Shown here in pieces: positions 45,474 to 57,886 of a DNA stretch of 64,000 nt (position 1 is the stretch's first letter; the number at the start of each line of letters is the position of its first letter). The DNA is from Gautieria morchelliformis (taxonomy: Eukaryota > Basidiomycota > Agaricomycetes > Gomphales > Gomphaceae), in contig WHVA01000005.1 in assembly GCA_015179125.1 (NCBI GenBank), positions 248,001 through 312,000 of the forward strand. The letters run 5' to 3'. Below the pieces are notes generated by a model. It was not told where the DNA came from, searched no databases, and saw only the letters and a list, made by a program, of their open reading frames with translations. The position numbers and the translations under genes were made by a program.

Positions 45474-45782
45474 TGTTTAGTCATCAACGTAGCGATATTT
45501 TTCAAGATTGCTTCGAATCCACAATTGGTTGGTCATGTGGCAATCAACCGCAGGATAGTTCAAAAAGGTGTAAAGATGTCGATCTTATGACCTTGTATCA
45601 CAAGGGCACAACAGAACTTGACCAAAGAGTGGTATTCTGAATGCTACGTAGTGACAGGTGGGAGTAAGATGCTATGGGGGCCGCTGACCGGTTCCCACGC
45701 GTAAACTATACAGTGGGTCCCTAAGGGGCCCATTGGGGTTATGTAATAACTAGTGTACAGATAGATACATAGGTTATTTACA
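45474..45782 (-). repeat. Candidate LTR (309 bp) of minus-strand element
   Basis: Minus-strand start TGTAAATAACC and end GACTAAACA. The TG...CA ends and following gag-like frame are the only evidence; no second copy was found. Confidence 0.4.
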
Positions 45783-45859
45783 ACGGCCAATGGGCCTACA
45801 GAGGCGGCCGTTGTGGGAGAGGCAGAGGGAGGGGCGCCTCCAATGGTCCTCCTCCGAAG

Positions 45860-46132
45860 ATGGACAGCCCACCGCAGAAGGTACAGTGGACGGGAGCAGG
45901 CCCAAGTCAGCCCACTGCTGCCGCATCCACCCCTGCAGTCGCACCAATGCCAACCCAACAGGAGGTGAGTGCGAGCTCCCAGGAGCCAGGTCAGTCACCT
46001 ACCTTCCCAAGCACAACACTGACTGTGGCTGACCAACGAGCCTTCGAACTCATAGTACAGGAATTGATAAACGGTGTCGCAGGACTGGCCACCAGTGGCG
46101 CGGCTGACGACATGCAGGAAACTGCAGATTGA
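45860..46132 (+). CDS. Hypothetical ORF, 90 codons
   Basis: Opens MDSPPQKVQWTGAG, with a Pro/Ser/Thr-rich middle and a helical end (DQRAFELIVQELINGVAGLA). It may be a piece of a longer gene or of a Gag N-terminus. No family recognised. Low confidence that it is expressed. Confidence 0.25.
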   Translation: MDSPPQKVQWTGAGPSQPTAAASTPAVAPMPTQQEVSASSQEPGQSPTFPSTTLTVADQRAFELIVQELINGVAGLATSGAADDMQETAD

Positions 46133-46403
46133 GAAAAGATGGTTAGTAACGCACAATTTTTTTTTTTTACGCACAGACAAATAGAAGTTCACTACCTTGT
46201 AGCGAAGGAGGGCAAATGTAAGGAACTGGGCTAGCTTACTAACGCTGACACCTTACAGACTCTGACCAAACCAAATATAGAACGAAAAGACATATATAAG
46301 ATGAGACTGATTAACCTGTAAATATTTGAGACTCTTAGCACCCACGTATCAAACGTTGACTTAGACTGGTGGCCAGCGGTGTTCACCGGCGATTGCCAGC
46401 GTT

Positions 46404-47268
46404 TAGGGCTGCACACTGTCCGTATTACGGCTATGGCCGTATAATCCACGGTAAGTTTACGGATACGGCAGGCCATATACCCTCCATATAATCAATACCT
46501 CACCCCCTCTGATGGTACAGTACAGGTACCATAGCATCCATATTATGGTTGATGGATCTATTTGAGCATGGTAAATTTAGATACAAGGTCTAATAATCAT
46601 ATGTTAACAATGTAATGCCGCTGTGCACTAGTGGGGTGAGGTATCAAGGGTCATACCTTTTTTCTCTGTTCTGTACTACTCATCATTGTTTCAGTGGGAG
46701 TGGGAGGATCGGGAAATGCGGCACAATTGTGCATTGATACATTTCGTGGGCTATCCTCAACGTCAACCTCTTCAACCGTTGCCTTGCGCAATTCTTTTTG
46801 GCATGTGTCATGGATTTAGCCTTTGAGGAAGCTGAAGCAGACTTGATCTGTTATGCGCGTGTTGTTGATTTGGTTCGTTTGGTACTGGGCGCTGTTTTCG
46901 ATGTCAGCAATCTAGGTGGAACAAGCAGGTGTGTAGGGAATAGGTAGATGTAGTGAGAAACTTGCTTCATGATTTGGAATCATATTGTGAGACACATCTG
47001 ACTTGGATTCTGAGCGTGACGCGTTACAAGCGCCCAAAATGGCTCGGCTCAAAGGGCGCCGTGACGCGTTATTGAGGCATTGGTCGGGCGGCTACAGTTA
47101 TGTCGCCGTACATACCGTATACGGCCGTATTTTTACGGTATCATACGGCGTCAAACCGTACCGTATACCGTGCCGTTGGCACATCACCCAGACCCTTGAC
47201 GGTACGGGTGCCGTGGCCGTAACACGGCACCGTACAGCCGTGGATGTACGGCACGGTGTGCAGCCCTA
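46404..47268. mobile_element. 865-bp hAT-like MITE with subterminal CCGTA/TACGG repeats
   Basis: Perfect 13-bp terminal inverted repeats TAGGGCTGCACAC/GTGTGCAGCCCTA and perfect 8-bp target duplications CCAGCGTT (46396-46403 and 47269-47276) identify a hAT-type non-autonomous element. Next to both ends lie dense copies of CCGTA and its complement TACGG (about 6 on the left, about 15 on the right), forming many small palindromes. The middle is AT-rich or unique. No transposase is encoded. Confidence 0.88.
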
Positions 47269-47276
47269 CCAGCGTT

Positions 47277-48960
47277 TACCACCGGACGGCGCTAACACCT
47301 GTGAATCGCGGATCTCCAGCCACTTGCTTGTTTCGGCAGGTGCCGAGCTCAGATAACGACTGTGGTCTGCGCTTCAGTAACTTTGTGGATTCGGCAATCC
47401 ATCTAAGCGAGCCTTAATCGTTTTATAATCTATGGCTGTTCTTGCTATCTTCCTAGTATTGGTATTGAATATTACAGAACCGTCACGGCACGCGGCCAGT
47501 TCTGGTTGTCGATCGGAATGATGTTGGTTCCCCTGGTGGATGTAGCAGAGCGGGGTCTGGACGACGTGAGGTTGGAGGTCAGTTTGTATTCTATTCCGCG
47601 ATTGTCTCACGATGCTTTTCATCAACATCCGGATGTACTGTCGGTGCCAAGTCTCGCCACGACAAAATCTACAACCACCGTGCCCGCCAGGACTACATTT
47701 CATGGAGTTACTCGCCGCGCTGGTAAGGCCTATAACGTGGTCTGGTAGCGTTTTGATGGCTCATGTAACACATACATAAGCATGAAGAATCGCAATCGAG
47801 CCCTTTTCAACTCTGAGTCTCAATGTCTAGACACTAGACACGCTGCATCTTGAGACAGTGGCCCCTTCATTAAGCGAAATCAAAAAGAATTCTCCATGTG
47901 ACCTCCAGGTATGTCCTTTGGCATTATGTTTTACGCATTGACACACTAGTCGATGCCTGGATCAGATCACCCGATTCTGTCGTGAATTGGTATTTATTTC
48001 TCTCCGGAATCCTCACAGAATGTGAGTGTTTATAATTATGTCTATGTCTCCACGGAGATTAAGGGTGATCAAGTTGTCACCGGAACGGGAACAGCGTTTC
48101 TAGGTTGTATGACGAGTTAACAGCTCAGTTGTGCATGGCGGCTCAGTAAGTCCGCATGGACTCCTGTATTCTATGTATCATAGTGTATGAGCTAACTCTG
48201 GTCGTGTTCTGATGTGATTGTAACGATGACATCCCAACAGTGCGACAAGCAGCATATCGTGTGGACAAGGAGAGCACAGCCATCAGCGGGAAAGGGTAGT
48301 ATGAACGAGATGATGTGCGGCAATTTCAGATAGTGTGCTCAAGCCATTCGCCTATTTTGGCAACACGGCACCGTGCACGGCAGGTGCTGAGTTCTGAATC
48401 TTGAATCCTCGTCTCTGCACAGAAAATCTATGATCTCCACTTCCGTGACCGTGGCTTCGAACTGGTCCCGAGTCTATTTATTTTACGTTGGCTTTTCATG
48501 GTATACGTCCCAGGCCATGTGGTATTACAGAACATTGTACAGGCCGTTGTAGTTGTCGGTTGTCGCAGAGTCACTGGTGGAACGTAGCAGCGCCATAGCC
48601 GGGCATGAGGGCGGGGCACAGTTTTCCTTATATTACGCATTGGGCTCACCTTCCATTTTATCAACATCCAGAGGCGCGGCCAGCACATTGAGGCAATGTT
48701 ACGCGCCCCGGAAAACATGGCTTCATCTTGGCTCTGGCTACCAAAACACGAGGCAGGCCAGCGAGCCAGATCCCGATCCTAGCCTGGCTACGGCTTTCGA
48801 CAGATCAACTCAGCCTGGGCCACAGGCTGGGTTGAGCTGTGCACGTCACTTCTCTCAATTCCGGCCCTTGTTCCCATCCCAGAATGTTATAAGGCAACCT
48901 CGATGGACCTTTCATCTTTAACGTCCAGATATCTGTCCCACTTAGTTTACAGTATACGAT
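47277..48960. other. Unassigned region between MITE and host gene
   Basis: Minus-strand frames at 47374-47703 and 48428-48718 lie in two stretches with faint mutual resemblance (GGCAGGTGCYGAG and nearby blocks at 47336 and 48378), possibly diverged copies of one sequence. No known domain or element ends were found. Probably old repeats or eroded host DNA. Confidence 0.3.
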
Positions 48961-48966
48961 CATCAT

Positions 48967-50704
48967 ATGGCATCTCAACAGAGCATGGATATTCAGGTTA
49001 TATCAGATAAGTGAGTAGGTTGGGCCATTCAGTGGTGTAGAATCTGACAATCTAGAAGTCTGGCTGTTAGCTATGTGGACGTTGCTACCCTCGGTGTGTA
49101 AGGAGCAATCATGGACTGTTAACGTATCGCTGATCCAAGTAGCACTGCTCGCCTATGATACTCTCTTGACCCTCCCGTCTGAGATTACCTATATCTGGCA
49201 CAGAAGAGTCAGATTAGGAACTGTCCTTTATCTGCTCGCTCGCTATCCTGCCTTACTTGACTTTATCTTTACGGTATACTTAGATATAGCAAACATCCCG
49301 CTCAAGGTGAGATGGTTTATTCATTGAACGCAGGTTGCTCACATACATATCCAGTATGACATTTGTGTTCTTGTATACATCATCTGATGCCGAAACAGAG
49401 TGTGCAACCCTTTGGTTCATTTGCAAAATTGTCTGGCCATTGTGATACTTCCAGGTATAGAAGGTAACTGTATGCCGGTAAAGTCCTCAGTACTAAACTT
49501 ACATACCCTCCCTTGCAGGACTGTTATGGGCGCGAGTATACGCCATATCCCAGCACAAGCAAGGGTTACGGTGGGTGATTGGAGCCCTTGGTATTCTTCT
49601 GTATATGGGCAGTTTGGGTACGGGAGTGGTACGCACGCTTCCCATTTCAAGTTCAAGTCTGCCATTAAGCTATCCTCAAACACAATACGGTATTAGTTTC
49701 TCGCAGTCACAGATGGATGCAACATCACAGCTCTGGATCTGGGTGCTCTATATTTGTGAGTGACAACAGCAGTGATATTGAAGCAGCTCCCTACATCACT
49801 TTGTCAGGGGTGAGAAATTCTCATGTTCATTTGCAGTTTAACAGACCATTTATTCGTAGCGGCCACATTAAGTAATGTTTTCGTTATACTTTTTGACACA
49901 TTGGTCGTCGTTGTGACGCTTTACAATACCCTTGGGCTTGTGAGGATGTCAAGAGAGTTTCACATGCTCCCTCGAAAGTCACTTAGCCAAACTTTGGCTC
50001 AACAAGGTAGGTTACTTTATCCTTACGCTTTGAAATTGCTCATTACTAGTCTAGGTCATATGAGATACGGGTGTGTACCTTTTTGACCGCCACCATTGAA
50101 TTTTCCGTCAGATATAATACCGACTCAGATTTATATTGACCATAGCATTAGCTGGTGTCATCACTACGAAGGTACTGTATGATGTGTAATTCCATGGGAC
50201 GTACCTAATATTCAGCACAACAGGTGTTAAGAGTGAGTCCATTCCATGCATACACTTGGATGGTCAATTTTATGTGCGGTCAATAGCCCAGCATTGCAGG
50301 GATTCTTATAACTGTGCAGGACAGGTCAGATGCATGGAGCCTTGCTAATAAGATATATGGCTAATGCCACAGGTAGTCTGTCTGTCATCATCATTTGCCG
50401 CTGTCATCTTGCTCTTCAAGAAAGGGTTGCTCACCCTAATGGTACCACCCATTCTGCACACCATCCCATAACGAGCTTTCGTGCAGCCGCATGCCAGATT
50501 CACAATTCACTCATGGATGAATTCGGCGATCCAAGCATCGATGAGATTGGGACATTAGAAGCAATTGAAGCTCATAGAGAGGACTACCCCTCGTCTGATG
50601 TAGTCGCGGCAATCGAGCTTGAGGAAATCCCTTGTGAAAGGGAGCTTGGGAGTGCTGTAGACACTTCGTCCGGTGAGGTCTGTGCTGAACCACAACCTGG
50701 TTAG
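48967..50704 (+). CDS. DUF6533-domain multi-pass membrane protein (multi-exon host gene)
   Basis: ATG at 48967. Exons inferred: 48967-49010, 49056-49093, 49140-49306 (joined reading YVDVATLVALLAYDTLLTL, then YIWHRRVRLGTVLYLLARYP), further exons at about 49350-49462, 49519-49755, about 49845-50010, about 50108-50170 and a last one ending near 50704. Introns are 45-60 bp with GT-AG ends. The first 60 residues match the DUF6533 family of basidiomycete membrane proteins. Later exons give more hydrophobic segments (GLLWARVYAIS, WVIGALGILLYMGSLGTGVV, VFVILFDTLVVVVTLYNT) and an acidic C-terminal tail. Function of the family is unknown. The exon near 49400-49462 shows a 1-nt phase break, so the model or the gene has a flaw there. 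Confidence 0.7.
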
Positions 50705-50922
50705 TGGTTCGTGTTCTTTTCATGGATCATACCTTCTTCTGACTCAGTACAATACCCTTGTAGTGGCGGTGTCGATGGGCAAGGTATCAATACATGTACA
50801 TGTGTGATATGTGTCTGGGAGTATGATACCACCAGAGGGAGAGGAAGTGTAGATGGAAGGCATCATGTATAGGCATGGAAGAAAGATATCACATGACAGG
50901 GTATACCCAAACATCCACATAT

Positions 50923-51414
50923 TGTTGTGATAAACATCCCATGGTTGGGCTCACTTTTAAGTCCAATGTCCACAACAAAAATATATTGAAAATACTATCT
51001 AAAGGTTTCTAGAGAGAGTTGTCTAATAGTTGATCAGTGCTGTGTCACTGGTCAAAGGGATAATGTATATCCAGATGTTAAGACCAAGGGCTTGGCGTTG
51101 GATCTCGCTCAGAACCTTTCTCGGCTTAACTTGGGTTTCCATCAGTTCATCATTCACCCTGACTTCCTTTCCTAGATATTCCTGTTCCATTTCTGATGAT
51201 CATCTGCCTATCCTTCTTCCTGCTCAATATGGGCATTGATACCCTCTTTCTGTTCCTTGCAATTAGTATATAAACCCCCCATCATGTATGCTAAATCCTC
51301 AGTTCTGATATCGACTTAGATTCATCTTCCTCTCCTCTATCTGATCCCATTCCTGAGACCTCAGCTTTAAGCCGATTCCTTCCTGAGTGCACTCCCAAAA
51401 ATTAGGGTGGAACA
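50923..51414 (+). repeat. Candidate LTR (492 bp) of a Gypsy remnant
   Basis: Starts TGTTGTGATAAACATCCC (first 13 bases as in LTR-B) and ends AGGGTGGAACA, with a TATATAAACC box near 51271. It is followed about 310 bp later by a Gag fragment. No second LTR was found. Confidence 0.45.
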
Positions 51415-51720
51415 CTGTAGTGGGCACAACCTATGAAGTTGAAGCCAAGCCCTCTGTTCCTGAACCTCAGCTCGGCCCTTGGGTTGAGTCTTAAGTATGA
51501 CTTATGTTCTTAACAGTATATCAGAACTCTCCACACACAGTTGTTTGATATTCTTATCACTCAATCTTACACCTGTGCCTGTGGTAGCTGTGTCACTCTG
51601 ACCATAGAGGTGTGCCACGCATGAAGTGCTTCAAACCACCCTGAAACCCCCCATTCTGTCACCGTTACAATAACCCCCCTCCAGCCTCAAACTTATCTTG
51701 GTGCTGAGCCATTGGTGCTG

Positions 51721-52289
51721 GTCATGGATGTATCAGCAAGGTTCCTGAAGACCCCCCATGGTGAGTCCCCTGACCTGAGTGACCCTGGTGGTGGAGGCCA
51801 TGATGGTGGCAATGATTCCAGTTCCGAGCACAACTCCAACCATGATGCAGAGGTTCCGAGACCAAACCCCAACCCAAACCCAAATGCAGAGGCAGACGGC
51901 CAGAAACAGGTTGGGTGCCATATTATCACAGCTTTGGAAAAGCCCGCCAACAATGGACTTGGTAGAGGAGACCATGCCAACTCAAAGGCTATAAGCTCCA
52001 GCAACCCAACCAATTTGACGGCTTGGTCCCCAAGAAACTTCAAGGTTTCCTTCACCAGTGCACATTGAATTTCCATGCCAAACCCCAAGCTTTCCAAGAT
52101 GGTTCTGTGAAAGTGAACTACGTTCTGTCCTTCCTCACTGACAACCCTGCCAACGAGCCTATATGGGCCTTGGATTATGGCATTTTCACGGATGAGATTT
52201 ATCTGAACTTCAGCCCCTATTATCAGGCTGCCAATGCCAAAGTGGAGCTCAAAAACCTTGTCATGAGGCCGTCAAATCTTATGCCTTAA
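51721..52289 (+). pseudogene. Gypsy gag fragment
   Basis: The N-terminal frame (51721-52060) is Asn/Pro-rich (PRPNPNPNPNAEADGQ). After a frame change near 52010-52030 it reads VPKKLQGFLHQCTLNFHAKPQAFQ and KVNYVLSFLTDNPANEP, the start of the Gag capsid domain of Agaricomycete Gypsy elements. It then decays; the rest of gag-pol is absent. Confidence 0.6.
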
Positions 52290-54230
52290 CAACTTCCCGG
52301 CACATCCCAGGACATGGATGTGCACGTACATACTGCCAGCACTTCATATCATGTGTGCACGCACTATCACTCACGTGCACATCTGACCAGTGACTTTGAG
52401 CCTGAGCCCAGTTCCAGGGCCAGCCAAGGAACAGATCTGAGGTGGGGTGCGCAAGGCGCTCCATTGTTCCTGGTGCATATATTAGCTCCATGTGCCAAGG
52501 GACAACTCCGGTGCTGGTGCATACATCATGCACTGGTGGCACCCGTCGCTCCACAACCTCCTTTCGTATTTAGCATAGTATAGGTTTGTTCCAAAGACTT
52601 AAATAGCTAGGATACATGTATAGAACCTCAGGTAGTAAATCTCCAATGTCGTGCTCTTATTCTAGCCCATGAGGTTTGTGACTGGATGGTGATATATCAG
52701 TCAGTGTCTAGTGCTGTTGTCACTGTGCATGGTGTTTGCGCATACAACCGAAGTTGTGTTCTCATCTCTATTCTCTCTACATCTCTTTACGAACCTCACA
52801 AACCACTCGTACGTACGCAACCCCGCCGACAAGACCTTTTACATATTGATCATCATATGCGCTACCAGAGAACGATGTCATGACACACCCCACAACACGA
52901 GCGCTCGCATACCTCGCCCTATGGCCGGGCCACACAAACGCCATCTTTGGAGCACACCTGGCTAGTGCTCGACACACTCACCATGTTCGAGACGTAGCTA
53001 GCATGCATACCGACGTCCTCGTCCGCTCCGGACCTTAGTAACGCACATTGCACACAGGGTAGTGCAGAGCGCGAACTGATGAGGGTGAGTGATGAGGTAG
53101 TGAGGAAGGTGACTGCGCTGCATAGGATGGTCTTGCTGGACCTTGGGGGGGGAGGGGAGTGGGCGGTCCAGTTTGGAGGAGGGGACAGATCTGTGAGGAT
53201 GGTGAGGAGGAGTGTAGATGTCCATGGGAGACGTAGCACTTAGGGGTCAGTGTATCGCGAGGCCCAGCGGAGCTGGGAAGATACAGAGGCGTCAGCATGG
53301 TGGACGGCGGGGAGAGTAGACCTGAATATTTCAGAGGTCAAACTTGAACTGCATTGCGAGCGATGTTCTGAACATGATACAATGCATTTGTCTCGTCTCA
53401 TCGAGGTACAAACACATCTAGATAGTAATTAAGTCGCTTCTTGTCACCCACCCACCAACCACGAGCACAGCTATGATTTGCTTGGGAGGGGGCTGCCCGT
53501 TCCCAACAGATTCTAGCAACAACTCGATGTTATCGTCGGCGCTGCGGGAGAATGGGTTGCCCAGCCGTTCGCAGCAGAGTCCGCCATGCCTTTCACTTTA
53601 TCCTCGCCCTGATCCATTGCACCCTGGTCAGGCTGCGACTAAAGGCGAATTAGTGTCGGTCATACGGGCAGACCGCGAGCATGCACCTTGAAAGGCGCAC
53701 CCTGAGCCTTTGTCAACCAAAGGTTGACGATTATGGTCATGTATTTATGGGGTAGCAATGGCAGGGATTTGGAAGTGAGATCTCGAGTATTTTGGAGGCA
53801 GACGCAACGTACACACTTTTAGATGGGGGGCGATTCCATTGGGGAGAGTGTTACTGGCATTGAATGACAAGGGATCTAGGTCGATCACATCCGGAATAGT
53901 GAGATACTTAGCACCCACGCACGATCTTCTTCGCTACTATATTTAGATCCACGTGGCTGTGTCATCATGACAGCTGCCATCAGAGCGATGCGGTGATCGA
54001 TCACGTCGATCATGTCGATCGTGGAACCACACACAGTTTGCCATTTATAGCATCCCCGACTCCGACTGAAAGGAGGGAGGGTTCTGTCGACACAACCTGG
54101 TCAGGATTTACGGTATCTGGCACGGATACCGATTATGATGGATTATATTTGAATATGATCATTTATGTCCATCTTGGCTTTACCCTGCACGTTCGTTATC
54201 ATTCTGACATTTTTACCGCAGCCTCCTGAG
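52290..54230. other. Unassigned region before the Helitron
   Basis: Several short frames overlap on both strands near 52700-53430, some with exon-like composition, but no domain or convincing splice model was found. A GATCGATCACGTCGATC palindromic cluster lies at 53995-54020. No element ends recognised. Confidence 0.3.
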
Positions 54231-54832
54231 GCCGTGTTTTAAAATAGTGTATGTCCTTATATACTGCCTCCTTTTCTCCCATGTAGTTGACTTCTTGCTT
54301 TACACCATCTCTGTCCTCGCCTGCCTTCCGTTGAGGTATGTGTTCCGCTACGCCTTCGTTTTGTGTATGGCCACGCTCATTGTGATATCTCTATCTCTGG
54401 CCCCCCTCTGTCTTGTGGCGGTTGGTTTTCCAGTGTAACTCTCACTATCATACATACATTTTCAGCAACGTGATTCCCATTTTCAATTTTTTTTCTCCAG
54501 TGGTGTATCCATCCGTGTCGTCCCGTGCCGTATATGTCCACGCCATCCACCTTTCCAGCTCTGCTTCCCTCTTCCCACGTTCCCCATTGGTGTTGTCCTC
54601 CTTATGATGCCCTTAGCACACGTCTTCTTTCATCTTCGCGACTGTTCTTATCCTCTGTGTGTTCTCGTCTGCGGCCTCCTTTACCTTCTAGGGACATGCG
54701 TGTTAAAAACTGAATGGTTCACTGTATTGTCGCTTCTTTTCGTGATGATTGTAATTTTTTGGTACAGAACCGCTGAACTGCCTTCATGATCATTTCATCC
54801 AGTACGACCCTGCTTCTGCTCCTTCTCCATCG

Positions 54833-57800
54833 TTGCTGTTGTCGTCTTCACGCTTTCACGCTCTTTTACGCTTCTTCCATTCCAAGCACAGTGATGAATT
54901 TATGTCTATCTTAATGTTTATCCCTTTTCCCGCTCAACCTCTTGGTTTACTCGTGCCGTGGGAGCTACCTTGTATGGGAATTGATCCCGTCGTTCAGGTT
55001 TCAAACGCTGAGGCTTTACCCCTTCCTGCATTGACCGCACTTTGCTCACGTTTAAGTATCCCTCTCACTTTCAGACTTTGTTCTAAAAATTACTGTGTGT
55101 CGCAGCTTGTCTCTCATTTTCGTGCCCGCTGTTGTAAGCTTGAGCTGGTGCACACTGCGGAGATCATGTCTGATTTGCACATGACATTTCCTTTCCTCCC
55201 TTTACCCGAAACTCGTGAGGGTACCCTGCTGTCCTTGCTCAGGTATGAGTATTCTGAGGATTTAGTTTCCGAGATGAATCGTCCCACGATGTTACGTCAT
55301 AAACCATGGGCTAAGGTAGAGCGGAGGGAACAGATGCTTGTAACCTTGATGACGCAGCTCACCGCTCTGCGGCCAAAAGAGCTGGCTGGCCTAACCTTAT
55401 TCCTAATGAGACCATCCTTTCTTGCTGCCGCGATTACTATGATGCGACTATTTGGAAACCTCCACCCATGTGTGCATGTTGTGCATGCAGACGTCCCTGT
55501 TTGCAGTTGAGTGAGCTCATATCTGTGCCCGGTTTACTGCCTCCGTGCAATCTCGAACTTTTACGCCTTACTGAATCTTTCATAATTTGTCGTTGCATTA
55601 TTGAGAAGTGTTCCAATGAGTTTATGTTTAACAACGACGCCATTAATGGGTTAATGCTCGCACGTGAAGGTCTTCAAAGCATGCCTGATGGATCCACTAA
55701 AGTTTTCCTTTGCCCAGACTGTCATTCCTCATTAACTCATGAAAAGCTGCCATGGTTCACTCTAAAGAACGGCTTGTATCGCGGCCGCTTGCCAGACGAG
55801 TTTGCTGACCTGTCCTGGGTTGAAGAGATGTATGCTCTATTTATCGCAACACTGCCCATGTGACTCGGTTGTATAATTCTAGTGATCCCTGCCAGCCTCG
55901 CGTGTTCCATGGTAACACTTGCACTCATGATATGAACATCATCTCTGTTGCAGATACGCTTCCCCGTTCACCTGCCGACTTGAACAGCATGCTTAGTATC
56001 GTCTTCGTCGGGCGTGGAAAGTTGGACTTGTCCAAGCTGGGCACATTGTTTCACATCTGCAAGGCTAAGGTGTGGCGCTTCTTATGTTGGTTATCGTCGA
56101 ATAACGAGCTGTATCAGAATGTCACCATCAATAGATCCATTATGGGTTTATATCCCGAGAATGGGATATTGCTGGGCCTTGAAGACGGTATCATTCATGA
56201 CTCTGAAAGTGACCCCATCCATTCCTTTCAACAAGAAACTGCTGGCTTGTCAGAACACCCTGTGGAAAATTTGATCGCTCCCGCCCCAGACTCCACAGGC
56301 GAGTGGCAGCCTTTTGTTGAGAAGATGGGTGTATCTGATCCTGAATGTGAACGTATACCTGGTCGTAAGTTTACAGCATGTGCACTTTGAAATATTGCCA
56401 ACGCTGCTGCCCAAGGTAGAGTAAAGACCGGTAATTCTTCAAATGCCCCCGATCTTCTCATCTGATACGGCGACGCAGTTGCCAAATACAGGAATCCTTC
56501 CCTGTTTCCAGGCATGTTTCCTACGTTATTCCCGTATGGCATTGGTGGATTTGATATTCCTCACCGTGCAAATCCGCTCAGTTTTCAACTTCAGGCTAAC
56601 TACTACTTTGACATAGACGACCGCTCCTTCTGTTACCACAATTCATTCATGTTTGTGGCTCTTAACATTTTACAGAGATGTGCCGCGCATTTGCACACGT
56701 ATTTCACCATGAGAAAGGCGCAGTTTGATTCTGTTGCGAAAAAACTAGTCTCTTTGTTGCCTTCTCTCGTTCTGTCGGTAGCTACTCATATGGAAAATGA
56801 ACACAGTTATGCTGACCTGTCACCACCACAACGTGAGGTTTTAGATGTATTGAAGCAAGTCAACACCATTGCCACACGTATCCCGGATTCACAGGTGTCT
56901 AAGATATTTGTATGCAATGATATTCGATTACATAGGTTACTTTGGTCTCCCCCACATATATATTACAATGAATCCTAATCCAGCTCACAGCCCCTTGTTT
57001 CAGGTTTTCTGTGGAGATGCAAATGTTGATCTCTCGTCCAGATTCCCCTTGCTTGCTAGCAGTACTGAGCGAGCCCACCGCCTTGCCAATGATCGTGTGG
57101 TGCTACTGACTTTTTCCATTTCAGCATAAGTATGTTTTTGCAGCATTTACTTGGCTGGGATGCGAAAAAGCACGCGAGCACTGCCAGGGGTGTATTTTTG
57201 GCCACCTTCGTGCTTATTATGGAACTACTGAGTACACTGAATGTGGCTCTCTTCACGGACACTTCCTCATATGGCTGCATGGAGGCATGAACCCATGTGA
57301 GCTCCACGCCAAGCTTCAAAATGACTGTGACTTTCAAAAGAGGTTTTTCGCCTTTTTTGAGCAGATTATCCATCATCCTCTCCATGATGTTGATTTCCCT
57401 GTTGATTCCACTTTCGATCCCAGAACGCAACGCCCTCCCCATTTAGACATCGAGGACTGGGATAACATGTTCGTTTCAGAGGTCAAAGCATGTGGCGAAG
57501 CACTTCAACGTCATAAATACAGACCGGTTTGTCATAAGTACAATAATCAAAACCGATGCAGATTCCTCTTCCCGCACGAAGTGGTCAATGCATCCTACTT
57601 TGATGAGAAGTCTAACTCGGTGGTTCTCATGTGTCGTGACCCCATGGTTAACTGTTATAATCCATACATTTTAGTATTCTGCAGGCATAATCATGATGTC
57701 AGATGCATTCTGTCTGGGAAGGCTGCAAAAGCAGCTATGTTTTATATCACGGATTATATCACCAAAATGGACGTCAAGACTTATGAGATGCTGTCTCTTC

Positions 57801-57886
57801 TATCGAAAGCAGTCGCTCATTCCCAGTCATCCATTGGAACGCGTGTCACTGATGCTGCTAAGTCTCTGCTACACAAATGTTTATAG
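54833..57886 (+). pseudogene. Helitron Rep-region polyprotein (DUF6570 plus HUH Rep)
   Basis: Frames change near 55400, 55845, 56930 and 57125. From 55460 a cysteine-rich segment (MCACCACRRPC) and LKNGLYRGRLPDEFADLSWVE, VTRLYNSSD, RVFHGNTCTHDMN match the DUF6570-like part. LFPGMFPTLFPYGIGGF begins the Helitron N-terminal domain, continuing with GLPHIYITMNPNPAHSP. The HUH motif is HGHFLIWLHGG (near 57252-57285), and the catalytic tyrosine motif YITDYITKM lies near 57743-57769. Rep would nick and join DNA during rolling-circle transposition. Stops at about 56390 and 56465 add to the damage; a stop at 57884 follows. Confidence 0.82.

Noticed and set aside
53995-54020. GATCGATC palindromic cluster as an origin or operator
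   Set aside because: Too short and isolated to support a function.
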